Shown one piece after another: positions 48,144 to 60,000 of a stretch of DNA of 64,000 nucleotides. The notes beneath the pieces are model-generated. The model was not told where the DNA came from. It saw only the letters and a program-made list of their open reading frames with translations, and made no database searches. The DNA lies in assembly GCA_035771165.1 (NCBI GenBank), contig JAWNZC010000014.1:2207001-2271000 (forward strand), in the 5' to 3' direction. This stretch comes from Paragorgia papillata (taxonomy: Eukaryota > Cnidaria > Anthozoa > Scleralcyonacea > Coralliidae). Numbering within the stretch: the first letter of the stretch is position 1; every line of letters starts with the position of its first letter. Made by a program: the position numbers and the translations under genes.

Positions 48144-49379
48144 GTTCCTCAAAGCGGGAAAGGAGGAAACGAGTAAAACTTGGACTGGAACTAGAGTTCA
48201 CTAATTGTAAGAGGGGGGTCTAAACATTGACAAATATCTCATTTGCCATGCCCCCCTCAAAATACCACGATTTCAATTTTAAATGTTTTAAAACTAAAAA
48301 ATAGGTACGCATTGCGGACATGCAGATACTGGTATTTGGCTTGAACTAGGCTTGAACAGATGACTGAACAACGTAAATTGTATATCGCAAACACACTACG
48401 TATACTGTAGTGTACTGAAGATACCACGACTTTACTTGTAAAGTAAACATATGATGGTGATTGTATAAGATGAGTTTGGAAAGGTCGCAAGAAACTGTAT
48501 TATACAAGGATAGACTGAAATTTCAGTATGAATTTACAAACAAATCATGTAAACTCTGCAATTTGATGAAGAGAACTGCAGCCTGTTTAAAACTACCAAT
48601 GCTGAAGTTTTCGGCCCACTCAACATGCAGGATACAATTAATTATATAATAATAATAATTATATAATAATATATAAATATAATTAATAATATAATATAAT
48701 AATAATATATAATAATAATTATATAATAATATATAAATATAATTATATTTCTCACATAACTGCAGAAAACCTTTATGCTTGCAGTTGTTTTTAAGGGGCA
48801 CGCATCATGCTCTAATTGCTGAATCATAATATTATATTATGTAGTATTAATCAACTTAAACAACATAAATTATTATTCTTTGCCCTACTAGCATAGCCCA
48901 AATAAAAACTTTTAGGATGGTCACGTGATTGACGAAACGCAGTCCATCCGTCCGTCCAGTGCATCTCAGCTCATGACATAGCGGATATGGTTTACAACCA
49001 CTATCCACATAAATGCCGAATTCTAAATACAATTAAACTTTATAACCATAATTCCAACCCTAACAGTCACAATCAGGTTTTTTTAAACATTTGAGTTCAA
49101 TTTTGTATTTTACTACGTAAAATATCATACTATTTTTACTACCGGTAATCTATGTGACGTCATTTCGGCAATCAATATGGAATGACTCGATCAATAGTCG
49201 TTACTCTTACGTCGTTATAAAACATAAGGTTCATAAGCTTCCAGATTTACCTTGCTCTCAATTGATCAGATAAAGACGATGAAATGGAATGAAGCGGTAC
49301 TAAGCCGTTTCGTCACCAGTTCTCGCCAAGGTCAATTTTCTATTTTTTTTTATTTGTCCAAAACCGACGAGAAAGCACT
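48144..49379. other. Spacer upstream of eIF4A
   Basis: Presumed eIF4A promoter and 5' UTR side. It contains an AT-rich ATAATTATATAATAAT tandem stretch at about 48640-48750 and no recognisable gene. Confidence 0.5.
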
Positions 49380-49406
49380 GGGGGGGGGGGGGGGGGGGGG
49401 GGGGGG
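49380..49406. repeat. 27-base poly-G run
   Basis: Uninterrupted G on the + strand; the reciprocal of the poly-C at 41973. Long enough to form G-quadruplexes. Confidence 0.9.
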
Positions 49407-50498
49407 TAAGAAACTTGTGATAGGGGTTTCCCAACAATGATCCGCCCAAAGTGTGTCATCCCAAGCAATAAAATTTTAAAAAGTAATTCCCACTATTTGG
49501 CTGCTGAGACCGCCGCTGCTGTGATTTCCATATCGTTTCTCACTTAGTTTAGCATTGTCCATTTGACATTTTGGGAACCTAGAAATGAATTTTTTTGTTA
49601 ATTTAAATTGTACTCCCATATGGGGTACTAGAACAAATTTAGCTTGGTTGCCCAAAGGGGAACTTTGAGCAACTCTGGTAATTTGAATAAATATCCAAAA
49701 TGGCTGCCAGACGCGATCTTGAAAATTTAAACCACTTGCCCGATAAATGTGGTTATGTAATAACCGAGGTTAAAAACCAAAAGTGATGCATCATGCTGCG
49801 CCTCCAGGCAGGAATGTGGACTTTGTTACCTGACGTTTAGGGGTCGCCCCAAATGACAGCATTTTGTCGGATTGCTTTGATTCATAGGTCCGGACTAATT
49901 GTCTTACACATCACCCACTGTGTCTTTCTCTCCTTTTCCTACTAACTGATCATGACTGTACACTGACAATCGACAACCAACGCCAAATCCCTCCTGAAGA
50001 AGACCAGAAGGTAGAAATGCGTCGAGGGTTAACCCGAAAAACACAAAATTACATCCTACTATTCTTCCTTCGCTCCTTCTTTACGATCAAAATACTGTAT
50101 TGAACTACGCCACCACCAGCACCATGAATACCATAATGGTTGGCTAACTCTGTATGCTATGTTCCGCTTCTGAAGACAATGCCGATTGAGGTCCCATTAC
50201 CTATTTAAATCTTATACCATCAAAAAAGGCTTTAATGTCTCAGAACAATTGAATTATGGTAGTTTTCTATGAAATAGATACTGTATAAGCGAGTTATAAG
50301 TGACACACAGTGGGGCGACCCCTACAATTTATTTTTCTAAGCTAAAAATCAGTATGCTGTTCATTGATATGGTGAGAAATAAAAATCTCCTTGTGGAGAA
50401 GAAAATCTGAAAATGAGTCACTTTATTTTTGTGGACCACCCTAATTTTCACCCACCATGCTAACAACAACAAAAAAAAGTCAACAACGAACAATTCAC
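49407..50498. other. Spacer with possible LINE 3' UTR remnant
   Basis: Contains CTGAAGAAGACCAGAAGG and AATGCGTCGAGGGTT near 49995-50030, a pattern seen in 3' ends of many LINE and Penelope families. A very weak possible terminal exon (- strand, about 49535-49580) follows a ttctag acceptor. Nothing firm. Confidence 0.35.
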
Positions 50499-50646
50499 CT
50501 AAAAAAGATAGAGTTTGAAGGTGTTGTTGTTGCATTTGCTGCATAAATTGCTGCTGCTGTTGTTGCATGGTTAAAAAAAGCTGTTGTTGTTGCTGAATAG
50601 ATTCATCCTGACGTCTTCGATCTTCTCTTTGTGCATGTAGTTCCTC
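50499..50646 (-). CDS. Possible internal exon encoding a Gln-rich coiled coil
   Basis: On the - strand an acceptor-like taatatag precedes an open stretch of 49 codons plus one base: EELHAQREDRRRQDESIQQQ, then alternating Gln and hydrophobic residues (FMQQMQQQHLQTLSF), ending before GTGAAT. Charged-then-polyQ tails of this sort end many trihelix/SANT-type proteins, but the rest of the gene is not found in the window. It could be an orphaned exon of a transposon-associated gene or chance. Confidence 0.35.
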
Positions 50647-51400
50647 CTATATTAATTCCATCAGTTCCTACAAACTGATGTTTGAAGGGTACAGGTTAGC
50701 CCGACTGGTGATCGGATCAGCAGGCCCAGTCAACCGGATCCTACTCCAAACACCAAGGATCAGATCACGCTCGAACCAGCCGCCAAGGACCGGAGCACGC
50801 ATGAGCTAGTCGGTCTGCCTGTCACCCAACCATCCAAACGGGCAGTGGCGTGGTGGCAAGTTTCAGGCTGGGGTGGCCAGATTAGCTTTGGCGCCCCCCC
50901 CCCCCACCCCCCCCCCGCCCAAAAAAAAAAGAATAAAAAAAAAGAATAAAATACATTACTGCATGTACATGTATTTGATAAATTATCACATTGTTTGTTT
51001 TTAAATAACTGAAGTAGCAATATATATAATATTACAACAAACAACGGCAACCACGCCACGGCAAACGGGTAAGTATAATATATGGCGGTCGCAATCCCAA
51101 CATACCAGTAATCGACGCAAGGTTTAATAATGTATAATACATATTTTAAAGATGGCCACCAGACTCTTTAAATTCTAAAAAAATTGATAATTTGACTTTG
51201 AAACCATTTGGCCGATAATGATATATAATACACGTTTTAAGGGGTTTTATGATGTATAGAATCTTGTGAATTTTTTCAATTCAAGGTCAAAAATAGCGTT
51301 AAAGGTCTTAAAGTGGCAATTTACATAAATCCAAGTTGGCCGCCAGACACCATATTGGAATTTTAACTTTTAAACTACTTGCCCGATAATCATGTGGAAT
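50647..51400. other. Spacer, no gene
   Basis: Low-complexity C and A runs at about 50896-50945 and AT-rich sequence. No exon recognised. Confidence 0.4.
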
Positions 51401-51479
51401 ACACCTTTGAACAACAACGAATTCCTCCAACAAGATCAGAGGGGCCAAGGAAGGAGTATCCGGATGTGTTGACAACTTT

Positions 51480-53110
51480 TGATAGATAAACTGGTGCTGG
51501 AAGATGAGAATTGCCTGGAAGCTGAGAGTGACAGAGGGGTACGTCTTGAGCAAACCGGTGAAACTTAAAATCACCCATCTGATGTTCATAGATGACCTGA
51601 AAGCTTTTGCTGCAAATGAAAAGAAACTCCATCTAACTTTGAAGTTAACACAACAATGTATGGCGGATTTGAATATGGAATGGGGAGTTACGATGGTTGT
51701 GAAGAAAGGAAAACTAGAAGAGCAGAGTGAAATGCAGTTAAATGAAACTATAACACTTCAGTAGAACAGTTGATACTGAAGAATGCACCATACCAATTCC
51801 TGGGTATTTATGAACACATCTGCCACGATTCGCGATTACTTCGCGATAAAGCCAGCAAGGAATTCCTTCAGCGAATCTGGATAATATGGTCCTCGCCTAT
51901 GGCTGAACCACTGAAGATACATGCCACCAACACGTTTGCCACTCCAGCGCTTACCTATTACATGTGCACCACCGAGTGGACTGTAGAAAAATACTAACCG
52001 AAGTAGGTGCAAGACACACTGGAGCATCCGTGCAACTTCTGTATTTGCCAAGATCCTTGGGTGGCCGTGGCATGAAATCAGTTGAACAAGAGTATATGGA
52101 AACAAAGATCAAAATAGCTGTTCACCTGCACTCTTCAAGTGATCCGATGATGAAAGCCGTGGCTAAGATCGACCAGCAAAGAGAAGGAAAAGGGAGAAGA
52201 TCGGTAATAAAAGATGCGAAGAAAATGGCAACAAAGTTAGGCGTTGAAAATTGAAATCAACGAGAACGTGGAGCATAAAATTCACGAAAAATGATGGAAC
52301 GGAAGAAAGAGTCAAAGAAGTTTTACAGAAAGCTCGGCAGAATTCGAGAAAAAGGGAAGTTGAAAACCAAAAATGGCTAGGATAATTTACAACAAACCGT
52401 TGGTCAGATGGCAGCCTAAACAAACAATCCTGTTTTCTATGGCTTAACCTTTGTCGGGAGTGCCCGGCAGATGTCGTTGCCGACATCGAGGAATTGTACC
52501 AACAGCTGCATGCTACCGACTCGAGTCTACTATCAGCAGAAACTCGGGCAAGATATACCAACTAATCAGTGCAGGCAATGTAAGGTCAAACAGCAGACAG
52601 TCACCAACGTACTTACTGGATGTGCAATGCTGATCACTAAAGTCCCACCCTGGAACACCAAAATAACTCCAAAGCCAGCGGTAGAAAATGCCGAAGTAAC
52701 CATCCACTGGGATATACCCATCTGTTCTGCGGGAGGACAAATGTTATACCCTGAGGAACAGGGAAATCGGCCAGATACATGCAGTAGTCTACGATCACGT
52801 GAAGAAAAAAGAACTGTCGTTGAATTCAGCTGCCCCTGGATCACCAATAGCCAAATAAAGGCTACTGAAAAGCAAGGAAAATACCAAGAAGTTCGCAAGG
52901 AATTGAAAGAACGATATGGCGGATACAAAGTTGAGCAAATCAATGTCATTGTTGATGCCCTTGGAGGGTACTCAGAAGAATTGCAATCAACTCTCGTGCG
53001 CTACATTGGAAAGTCTGATGCAACAAAAGCACTGAAAATTATGCAGAGCTGTATTGTTTGGTTCAATCCGGATAAAGAACTTTTTCAAATCCACCGTCAC
53101 CTCCACTGCC
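51480..53110 (+). pseudogene. Decayed non-LTR retrotransposon: RT C-terminal half and restriction-like endonuclease
   Basis: A series of frameshifted but clearly related segments. 51504-51764 is the RT palm end with LKITHLMFIDDLKAFA, where FIDD is the catalytic box. 51770-51997 contains YQFLGIYEH and PALTYYMCTTEW. 51964-52254 contains LYLPRSLGGRGMKSVEQEY. About 52435-52560 reads CFLWLNLCRECPADV. 52471-53110 ends in the C-terminal domain. This end has a zinc-knuckle-like CRQCKVKQQTVTNVLTGC whose His is replaced by Asn. It then has VPPWNTK...PKPAVEN, WDIP, NRPD and VVEFSCPW...K: the PD-(D/E)XK endonuclease of the R2/R4/NeSL-type group. Dead copy: several frameshifts and no N-terminus. Confidence 0.75.
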
Positions 53111-53119
53111 TAGTTGGAA

Positions 53120-53847
53120 TGCTGTATAGTACTTTTAACTTTTTTTTTTTGTATATTTTACGCAATTCAGCCAATTTAGGCTGCAATGTAAAAGTTATTA
53201 TTAAAATATCTATATCTATAGACTGCAACAGTTCTGTAGACAAGCGAGTGTCAACGTACGTGTATCCGATACAGTATGTCATACCAATCTGTTGCAGTTC
53301 AATGCTGTCAGTTCTGACCATGCCAGTATCTGTTGTAGTGACAATTATCACATATGTGATATACATTATGCAGTAGCTACATTTTCCTGGACGAACAAGA
53401 TATCTGATCTAAAACAGACTCTGCATCTTTTCGTAGGTATAGTGGCCGATTTTACGTCGGTAAAATTGGATTACTTAAAAAAACAAGAATATAGTTGACC
53501 CTTATATTAATTTCCAGCTAAGCTAAATTGGATTTCATGCTAGTTGTCTAACTTTTCAGTTTAATGTAAAGCAAACTCAGTACAAAAGAAAATTGGCATT
53601 TAGGATTCCGTAACAGTGATCATCTCATGCATGCAGCCAATCAATTGCAAGGATGCCTATCATCCCACCGGATCATGATTACCAATATTTTAACATAGTT
53701 ACAGTATATTATGAAGAAACTGTTAAAATTTGCTATAATTGTAGGGAAATATTTTTTAGAATCTCCATGCAGTTTAACCATCAGAATTTTACAATGAAGA
53801 AAATCATTAATGCATATGACATGAAAATTAAGTTTTCGGGCTTAATT
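53120..53847. other. Spacer after the non-LTR relic
   Basis: AT-rich, including a possible continuation of the element's 3' end. No recognised gene. Confidence 0.4.
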
Positions 53848-54436
53848 TCGAGATATTTCACTTTGTTTGATATGTAAAAGAATGTCACGCGATGTGACGT
53901 ATGTGCATAATGACTTGTCGGAGAAGGTTATATATCTTTGTTATTTCAATGATGCAAATAGTATTGCCCAGCAGATAACTTTTAAAAAGACCATATCGAC
54001 GAATACATTGAGAAGGTTAAAATACTTTAATAAAAACTAACGTTTCGTCACTTCACGAGTAACATCATCAGAGTGATATTGATGTATTTATTATTATTTA
54101 TTTTATGTAAATCTATATCACTCTGATGATGTTACTCGTGAAGTGACGAAACGTAACTTTTTATTAAAGTATTTTAACCTTCTCAATGTATTCGTGTTCG
54201 ATATGGTATTTTTAAAAGTTATCTGCTGGGCAATAATTTTTGTTATTATCAAACCAAAGTTAATTCGAAAGCAGCACGTGCATGTGTTCCTTCCACAACA
54301 CCAAACATGGAGAATTTCAAGCGATTTGATAATAGCAAAAATATATAACCTTCTCCGATAAGTTATTATGCACGTGTATACGTCACTTACAACACGTGAC
54401 ATATTTATACATATCAAACAAACTGAAATATCTCAA
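53848..54436. mobile_element. About 590-bp long palindrome (foldback element)
   Basis: Arms of roughly 240 bases with a centre near 54090-54110: GATATTTCACTTTGTTTGAT, GCATAATGACTTGTCGGAGA, AGAAGGTTAAAATACTTTAA and GTTTCGTCACTTCACGAGTA are all mirrored. The inner ACTCGTGAAGTGACGAAACG is retroelement-3'-end-like, the outer part resembles the 34861-36314 arms. The innermost arms are almost identical. Confidence 0.8.
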
Positions 54437-54568
54437 AAACGAACCAAGAAAACAAAAAACTGCAAAAGATGTCATACTTTGTTATTTCAAGTGTTCTTTC
54501 AAATAGAAAGAAGTACAAAATTAATTTTCGTGTCATTGGCACTTTAAGGCGGCTTTGACCTCTTTTAA

Positions 54569-55005
54569 AGTGGTTCTCTGATGAAAATATTGTTGGCAAT
54601 GTTTTTGCATAATCCTAAAGATGTTATGGTAGTTGGTAATCGTGCAAAGTTTCATTTCAAAATTCGTTGAAGAAAAGGTGGTATTTTACGCGTAAAGTTT
54701 GTATTTTGGAGCGCCACCATTAAAGTGGCCGAGCTTGAGGAGAATGAGTTGAGGAAGCTTATGACGTCATAGACTCAATAACAACAATGACCCTTTTGTT
54801 GACTATGACGTCATAAGTTCTCCTCAACTCATTCTTCTCAAACACGACCAATTTAATGCGGCGCTCCAAAATACAAACTTCGCACATAAAATACAACTTT
54901 GTTTTCGGGAATTTCGAAATAAAACTTTGCACAATTACCAACTACCATAATATCTTTAGGATTATGCAGAAACATTACCGACAATATTTTCAGCAAAGAA
55001 CCACT
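54569..55005. mobile_element. 437-bp TTAA-flanked MITE, copy 2 (complete)
   Basis: TTAA at 54565-54568 and 55006-55009 flank AGTGGTTCTCTGATGAAAAT / ATTTTCAGCAAAGAACCACT ends. Internal arms around TATGACGTCATAGACTCAAT are also inverted. The truncated copy lies at 21607-22032. Confidence 0.8.
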
Positions 55006-55249
55006 TTAAAGAACTTTAAAAAGGGAGAGAAGTGAAATGAGAGTGCAAATTTACAAATTATTGAGCAATGACGAAAATAGATTTTGAGTTGTTGGTTGTA
55101 ATTGTTGGTGTATAACTTTAACTGAAAACCCCCACAACCAAAATAAGACAAAACTAAACAGGTCGAAAGATAAGTGAGATTCAAGTACATACTACAACAA
55201 ACATGTCAGAAATCAACTTGTCTATTTATGGATAAGTCAATAAACACAG

Positions 55250-57091
55250 TTAACAGGTACCCCATGTCAAACGAGCTACATGGTCGGTTTTTCTTTTCGT
55301 GGCTTTAATAAATCCTAAAAACTGCAGTTCCGACACAGCTTGGATAAACCTTGCATGTAGTTCCTGTTCTACGTTTGGTTTGATCTTTTTACTAGACTTG
55401 GAAACGGCTGGTTCGGTGACAGTAAGGAACGCCTGAAGCCAGTCATAAAGATTAATTAATCTACCACATTCCAGATGCAATTTGAAGGCCACAGAAATGT
55501 CGGGTAGAGTATCTTGAATAGAACCGGGCTCGATATCGCAGCATGAGCAGTTGAGGTAATAACGAGGGTTGTTCAAGGCCGTTTGGATGGCAACCCGTGG
55601 AAATCCACTCAGACTTTGTTTCACAGTTTCAATTGCATCGTAATAAAATACTTCATGCAATGTTTGCTCAGATGGGCATAATAGGTATCTTTGAAACATC
55701 CTGTCCAAGACGGTAATAGCTACTTCCCTATTTTTCTCAAAAGGTGAATCTTGCTTCTTATTGTAAACAGCATTCTTGAGTTTCTCTTGCAGTTCAAATC
55801 TGCTTGTCATTTGAGAAACCACGTTTGAAGATACTGTTACAGGCTTGGCAAAAGGCGTAGCTAGAGGAGCCTGTTCAGAAAGCTCATTAAAGCGCAATAG
55901 CGTCTCTCTTATGGGATTTAGGAATTCCTCGAAATCATAACAAAGTGTTCCGTTATTCTCAATAGCGGAATTCAGTAGCTGGCCACATTCTTGAAGTACT
56001 GGAACCAGTTCATCTCTGGCAAGAAACGATGCTATTTTCATTGCATGATGATACGAATCTATGTCCTTTATATTTGCTTTAAGACAACACTCGTATACAT
56101 CTCGGCACTTTTTGCCCAATGGGTAGTCGGGAAGTTTAGCAACCAAAGCAGAAAGACAATGAAGTACAGGAAAGAAGTGATGGTGGTAAGACCGCATTTG
56201 GTCAAGAAGTTTCGAGACAATCGCGATCGTATGCTTATCATTAACTAAAAGCAAACAAAGATCATCCGAATCTTGACACTCGGCATACCTTTGAAAAGAC
56301 GAGCATTTTCTCACAATTTCCAATTGCTCGTGTGAAAATTCCTCGATGGTTTCTTCACTCATAGAACACAATACACTTAATGGATTGCTATAGAAGTGAT
56401 CCATCAAGCAAAACTTAAGACCAAGAATGAATTTTTTTAACGAGAAATCGTGAAATAGAAAGTTCTCGTAGAGATACTGAAAAACTTTGGGTCCAAGTTT
56501 AAAGGACAAATTAGGAGTTATCAGAATCTTGTGGATAACTTCAAGAAGATAAGTGATAGAAGGCTGGGCATGGAATTTTTCGATACACAAACAAGACGAA
56601 ACTGAGCGTGGAAGAAGTTGGTGTACAACAGCAGGAATTGTCGCAACACCAAATAAAAGAACTATAGGGAGTTGATTGACATACAGACTGCAGATAGTAA
56701 TGAAGTCTTGAAGGGCCTTCGGTTGAAAACTTTCAAAATCTTCAAAAATAAGAACTACAGGGGATTTTTCAGAACCTTTTGTTCCCAAACGTGCGCTTTC
56801 TCGCACTTCATACCACTGTGAGAATATGGCCATTGTGATATTTGGCTTTCGAAATTTTGCAAGCTTGGTTTCCAGATCCTCGTCCACAGTGGCTATCGTT
56901 TCCATGATTTGGTTGGTGGCTTCTTTCATGATGGTTTTGATGTTTGGGCAGTTTTTAGAACAAAGTCGGGCAACGTAAGGCGTAATGGTAGACAATTCCT
57001 GCACAAGCTCAGAGAAGATGACATCATGATCAGGCATGTTAACTCCGGTAATGAAGACTCCTGTTGGAATTTCATTTTTGACTTTGGCAGT
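55250..57091 (-). CDS. ORC3: ORC3 exon 2 (residues 96-708)
   Basis: A single 1,842-base exon with an intact frame from the acceptor attatatag to TAA at 55250-55252. The obvious in-exon ATG at 57037 is not the true start: 18 more conserved codons precede it. Confidence 0.95.
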   Translation of the reverse strand, partial: TAKVKNEIPTGVFITGVNMPDHDVIFSELVQELSTITPYVARLCSKNCPNIKTIMKEATNQIMETIATVDEDLETKLAKFRKPNITMAIFSQWYEVRESARLGTKGSEKSPVVLIFEDFESFQPKALQDFITICSLYVNQLPIVLLFGVATIPAVVHQLLPRSVSSCLCIEKFHAQPSITYLLEVIHKILITPNLSFKLGPKVFQYLYENFLFHDFSLKKFILGLKFCLMDHFYSNPLSVLCSMSEETIEEFSHEQLEIVRKCSSFQRYAECQDSDDLCLLLVNDKHTIAIVSKLLDQMRSYHHHFFPVLHCLSALVAKLPDYPLGKKCRDVYECCLKANIKDIDSYHHAMKIASFLARDELVPVLQECGQLLNSAIENNGTLCYDFEEFLNPIRETLLRFNELSEQAPLATPFAKPVTVSSNVVSQMTSRFELQEKLKNAVYNKKQDSPFEKNREVAITVLDRMFQRYLLCPSEQTLHEVFYYDAIETVKQSLSGFPRVAIQTALNNPRYYLNCSCCDIEPGSIQDTLPDISVAFKLHLECGRLINLYDWLQAFLTVTEPAVSKSSKKIKPNVEQELHARFIQAVSELQFLGFIKATKRKTDHVARLTWGTC

Positions 57092-60000
57092 CTATATAAT
57101 GAAAGAACATGTGAGGTAAGCTCAGAAGCAATGGTAGCTTATTATAAGCAGTTCAAAGTTTCAACTGCACATGAGATCTGGATCGAGATAAAATTTTGTT
57201 TACTTGTAAGATTGAGACCGGAGTTGGGCCTTTAATTGGCACAACTTTTGCTAACTGAATGTTCCTGATGATAATCTAAATAATTCATTGATGTTTTCGA
57301 TTATACATGTAAATTAAGTTATATTCTCCATCATGCTTGAATGAGGTAGATATTTATTCCGGATCTCATGAAGGCCCTAGTTACACGAAGCCGGATTACT
57401 CTCAAATACAGTAGCCACCCTCGGAAAACCACTACGCTTTGAAGGTGATATGAAAAGTGATCCAATACGTTTCGGTTAATGTGTAGTGTGTAATTGGTTC
57501 AATCCAATACATTCCATTCGAAAACTCCTTTCCTAGCTTATTTAATGTCTGTTGATATTTTTGGCCAGTTTTTTTGCTGCTCAAGTAGTGGCAGCTTCCT
57601 CTATATTTTAACGAGAAGGGCAAAATTATAGCAACAAACGATTCTTAATGTAATAAAACAAAATGTTAGTGGTTATACACCTAGCCTGCGTAGCTGGCAC
57701 TGGGGAATGGGGATTGGGATGGACAGTGAAAGGAGCACCTGCAGGTGCCTATTGTTATTCTTCGTGTATGGCGTTTGCTGGCGAATGCTCACAATCTATT
57801 GGTTGACACGCTCATGACCTATCAATCAAAGAGAGTTTGAATTTCCGTTGCAGACGTTGGCGAAGAGTTCGAAGAGCGTTGCGAAAATGTGCCTTGCATA
57901 GCAGAAGGAAAGTAGGAAACCAGTCCAAAATAAACTGAGATTGAGAAGAGAGTGGCCATAAGGCAGCTGCATGTGCATCCGAAGGACAACGTTTATTCGC
58001 TGGTTTCCCAACAGTTAATTACAGTAAGATTTTCATGCAAGACCGCCAAGATGTGGCTCCTTCGGTCTTCGGCTTAACGGCGAGTAACTGAATTGTCTGA
58101 CATTGGCTTGAGCAAAACATCATTTAGAATTTTTTACAATCGCATTTGATTCGAATCAGTGGGATCTACTCAGGTGTAAACTCGGGACTTCGTCAGAGAG
58201 TGTGACTGAAGTTGGTCAGTCATTTACAAACAATTAGTTGTTAGCACACGTCAACAAAATTACAATTTCGTTGACATTTCAACCAACATGTCAACAAAAT
58301 TACAATTGATAGTCTAGAGGACTTGCAAAGAAACTTTACACTTCAGAGTAAAATTAATTTAACATTAGTAACTTTTTGCTGTTGATAACGTTCTCTGGTT
58401 TTAATATTAATTCGGGTTACAAGCTTTCGGCTACCAGTCTGCAGCCTTCGACGGGTAGATTACAATGAATAGTGTGACACAAACAACGGTTCACAATTAC
58501 ATTACATGGACAAAAGAAGTGATATATAGTGTCAGTTCCGCCTACGAGTAGAATGCTAATTTACATCAGTTATTTAAAGTTTCTTGACTAAAAATCGGTA
58601 TTGTTCCGGCAAATGTTTTGAGTTGTTGTCTGAGTTTTTCGTGATTGCGGTGTGCCAGGATTCTAAAGTTGCTCTGTGACGATAGTTGCCTTTGTCAATT
58701 ATCTTGCCGTTTTCAAAGTCTACTCGGTGATCGTTCACCCAAGCATGGTTTGCGATATTTGATCCACTTTTACAGTGTTTCACATTTCTTATATGTTCCT
58801 TTCTCCTGGTGTTGAAGGTTCTTACTGTCTCACCAATGTAGTTCCATGAGCAATCTGAGCAAGTAATTTGATAAACAACATTGGTCTGATCTTCAAGGGA
58901 TGGTCTATCTTTAACTGATGGAAATATTTGTTCTAGTGTGCAGAGAGGTTTTGTTGTGACTTGGATGTCATATGGCTTTAGGAGTCGCTTTAATGGTTCT
59001 GTTAGTCCTTTGATGTAAGGAAGAACGGCGTAATCCTTGTTCGGGTTTGGTTCCACAGTATATAAACAGCAAGTATATAATTAATGCCTTAACGTCAAAT
59101 GGATACCCAAAGAAATTTCTGGAGGAAATCAAATGCAAACAAAATATGAAACAAGAAAAAATACCATTGCCCGAAGAATTGGTAAAATTGTTTTTTGATA
59201 CTGTGGAACCAACAAGGATTACGCCGTTCTTCCTTACATCAAAGGACTAACAGAACCATTAAAGCGACTCCTAAAGCCATATGACATCCGAGTCACAACA
59301 AAACCTCTCCGCACACTAGAACAAATATTTCCATCATTTAAAGATAGACCATCCCTTGAAGATCAGACCAATGTTGTTTATCAAATTATTTGCTCAGATT
59401 GCTCATGGAACTACATTGGTGAGACAGGAAGAACCTTCAACACCAGGAGAAAGGAACATATAAGAAATGTGAAACACTGTAAAAGTGGATCAAATATCGC
59501 AAACCATGCTTGGGCGAACGATCACCGAATAGACTTTGAAAACGGCAAGATAATTGACAAAGGCAACTATCGTCCCAGAGCAACTTTAGAATCTTGGCAC
59601 ACCGCAATCATGAAAAACTCAGACAACAACTCAAAACATTTGCCGGAACAATACCGATTTTTAGTCAAGAAACTTTAAATAACTGATGTAAATTAGCATT
59701 ATACTCGTGCATTAGGTAGAACTGACACTATATATCACTTCTTTTGTCCATGTGTGTAATTGTAAACCGTTGTTTGTCACACTATTCATTGTAATCTACC
59801 CGTCGAAGGCTGCAGACTGGTAGATGAAAGCTCGTAACCCAAATTAATATTAAAACCTGAGAACATTATCAACAGCAATATGAATAATCCTGGTTTTGCA
59901 TCCAACATCTTTAAATTAGTAACTTTGTCAGGGGAGGGGGGCAAAATTCTCAGATAGCTAGGGCCATGGAACATCAACACAATAATGCAGCCACAACAAC

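Noticed and set aside
49535..49590. Terminal exon after the polyQ exon (- strand)
   Set aside because: A ttctag acceptor and about 12 codons to a stop fit the phase, but so short a match has little weight.
57037..57037. ATG at 57037 as the ORC3 start
   Set aside because: Conserved ORC3 residues continue upstream of it to an acceptor at 57091, and a clear N-terminal exon exists at 62379-62663.
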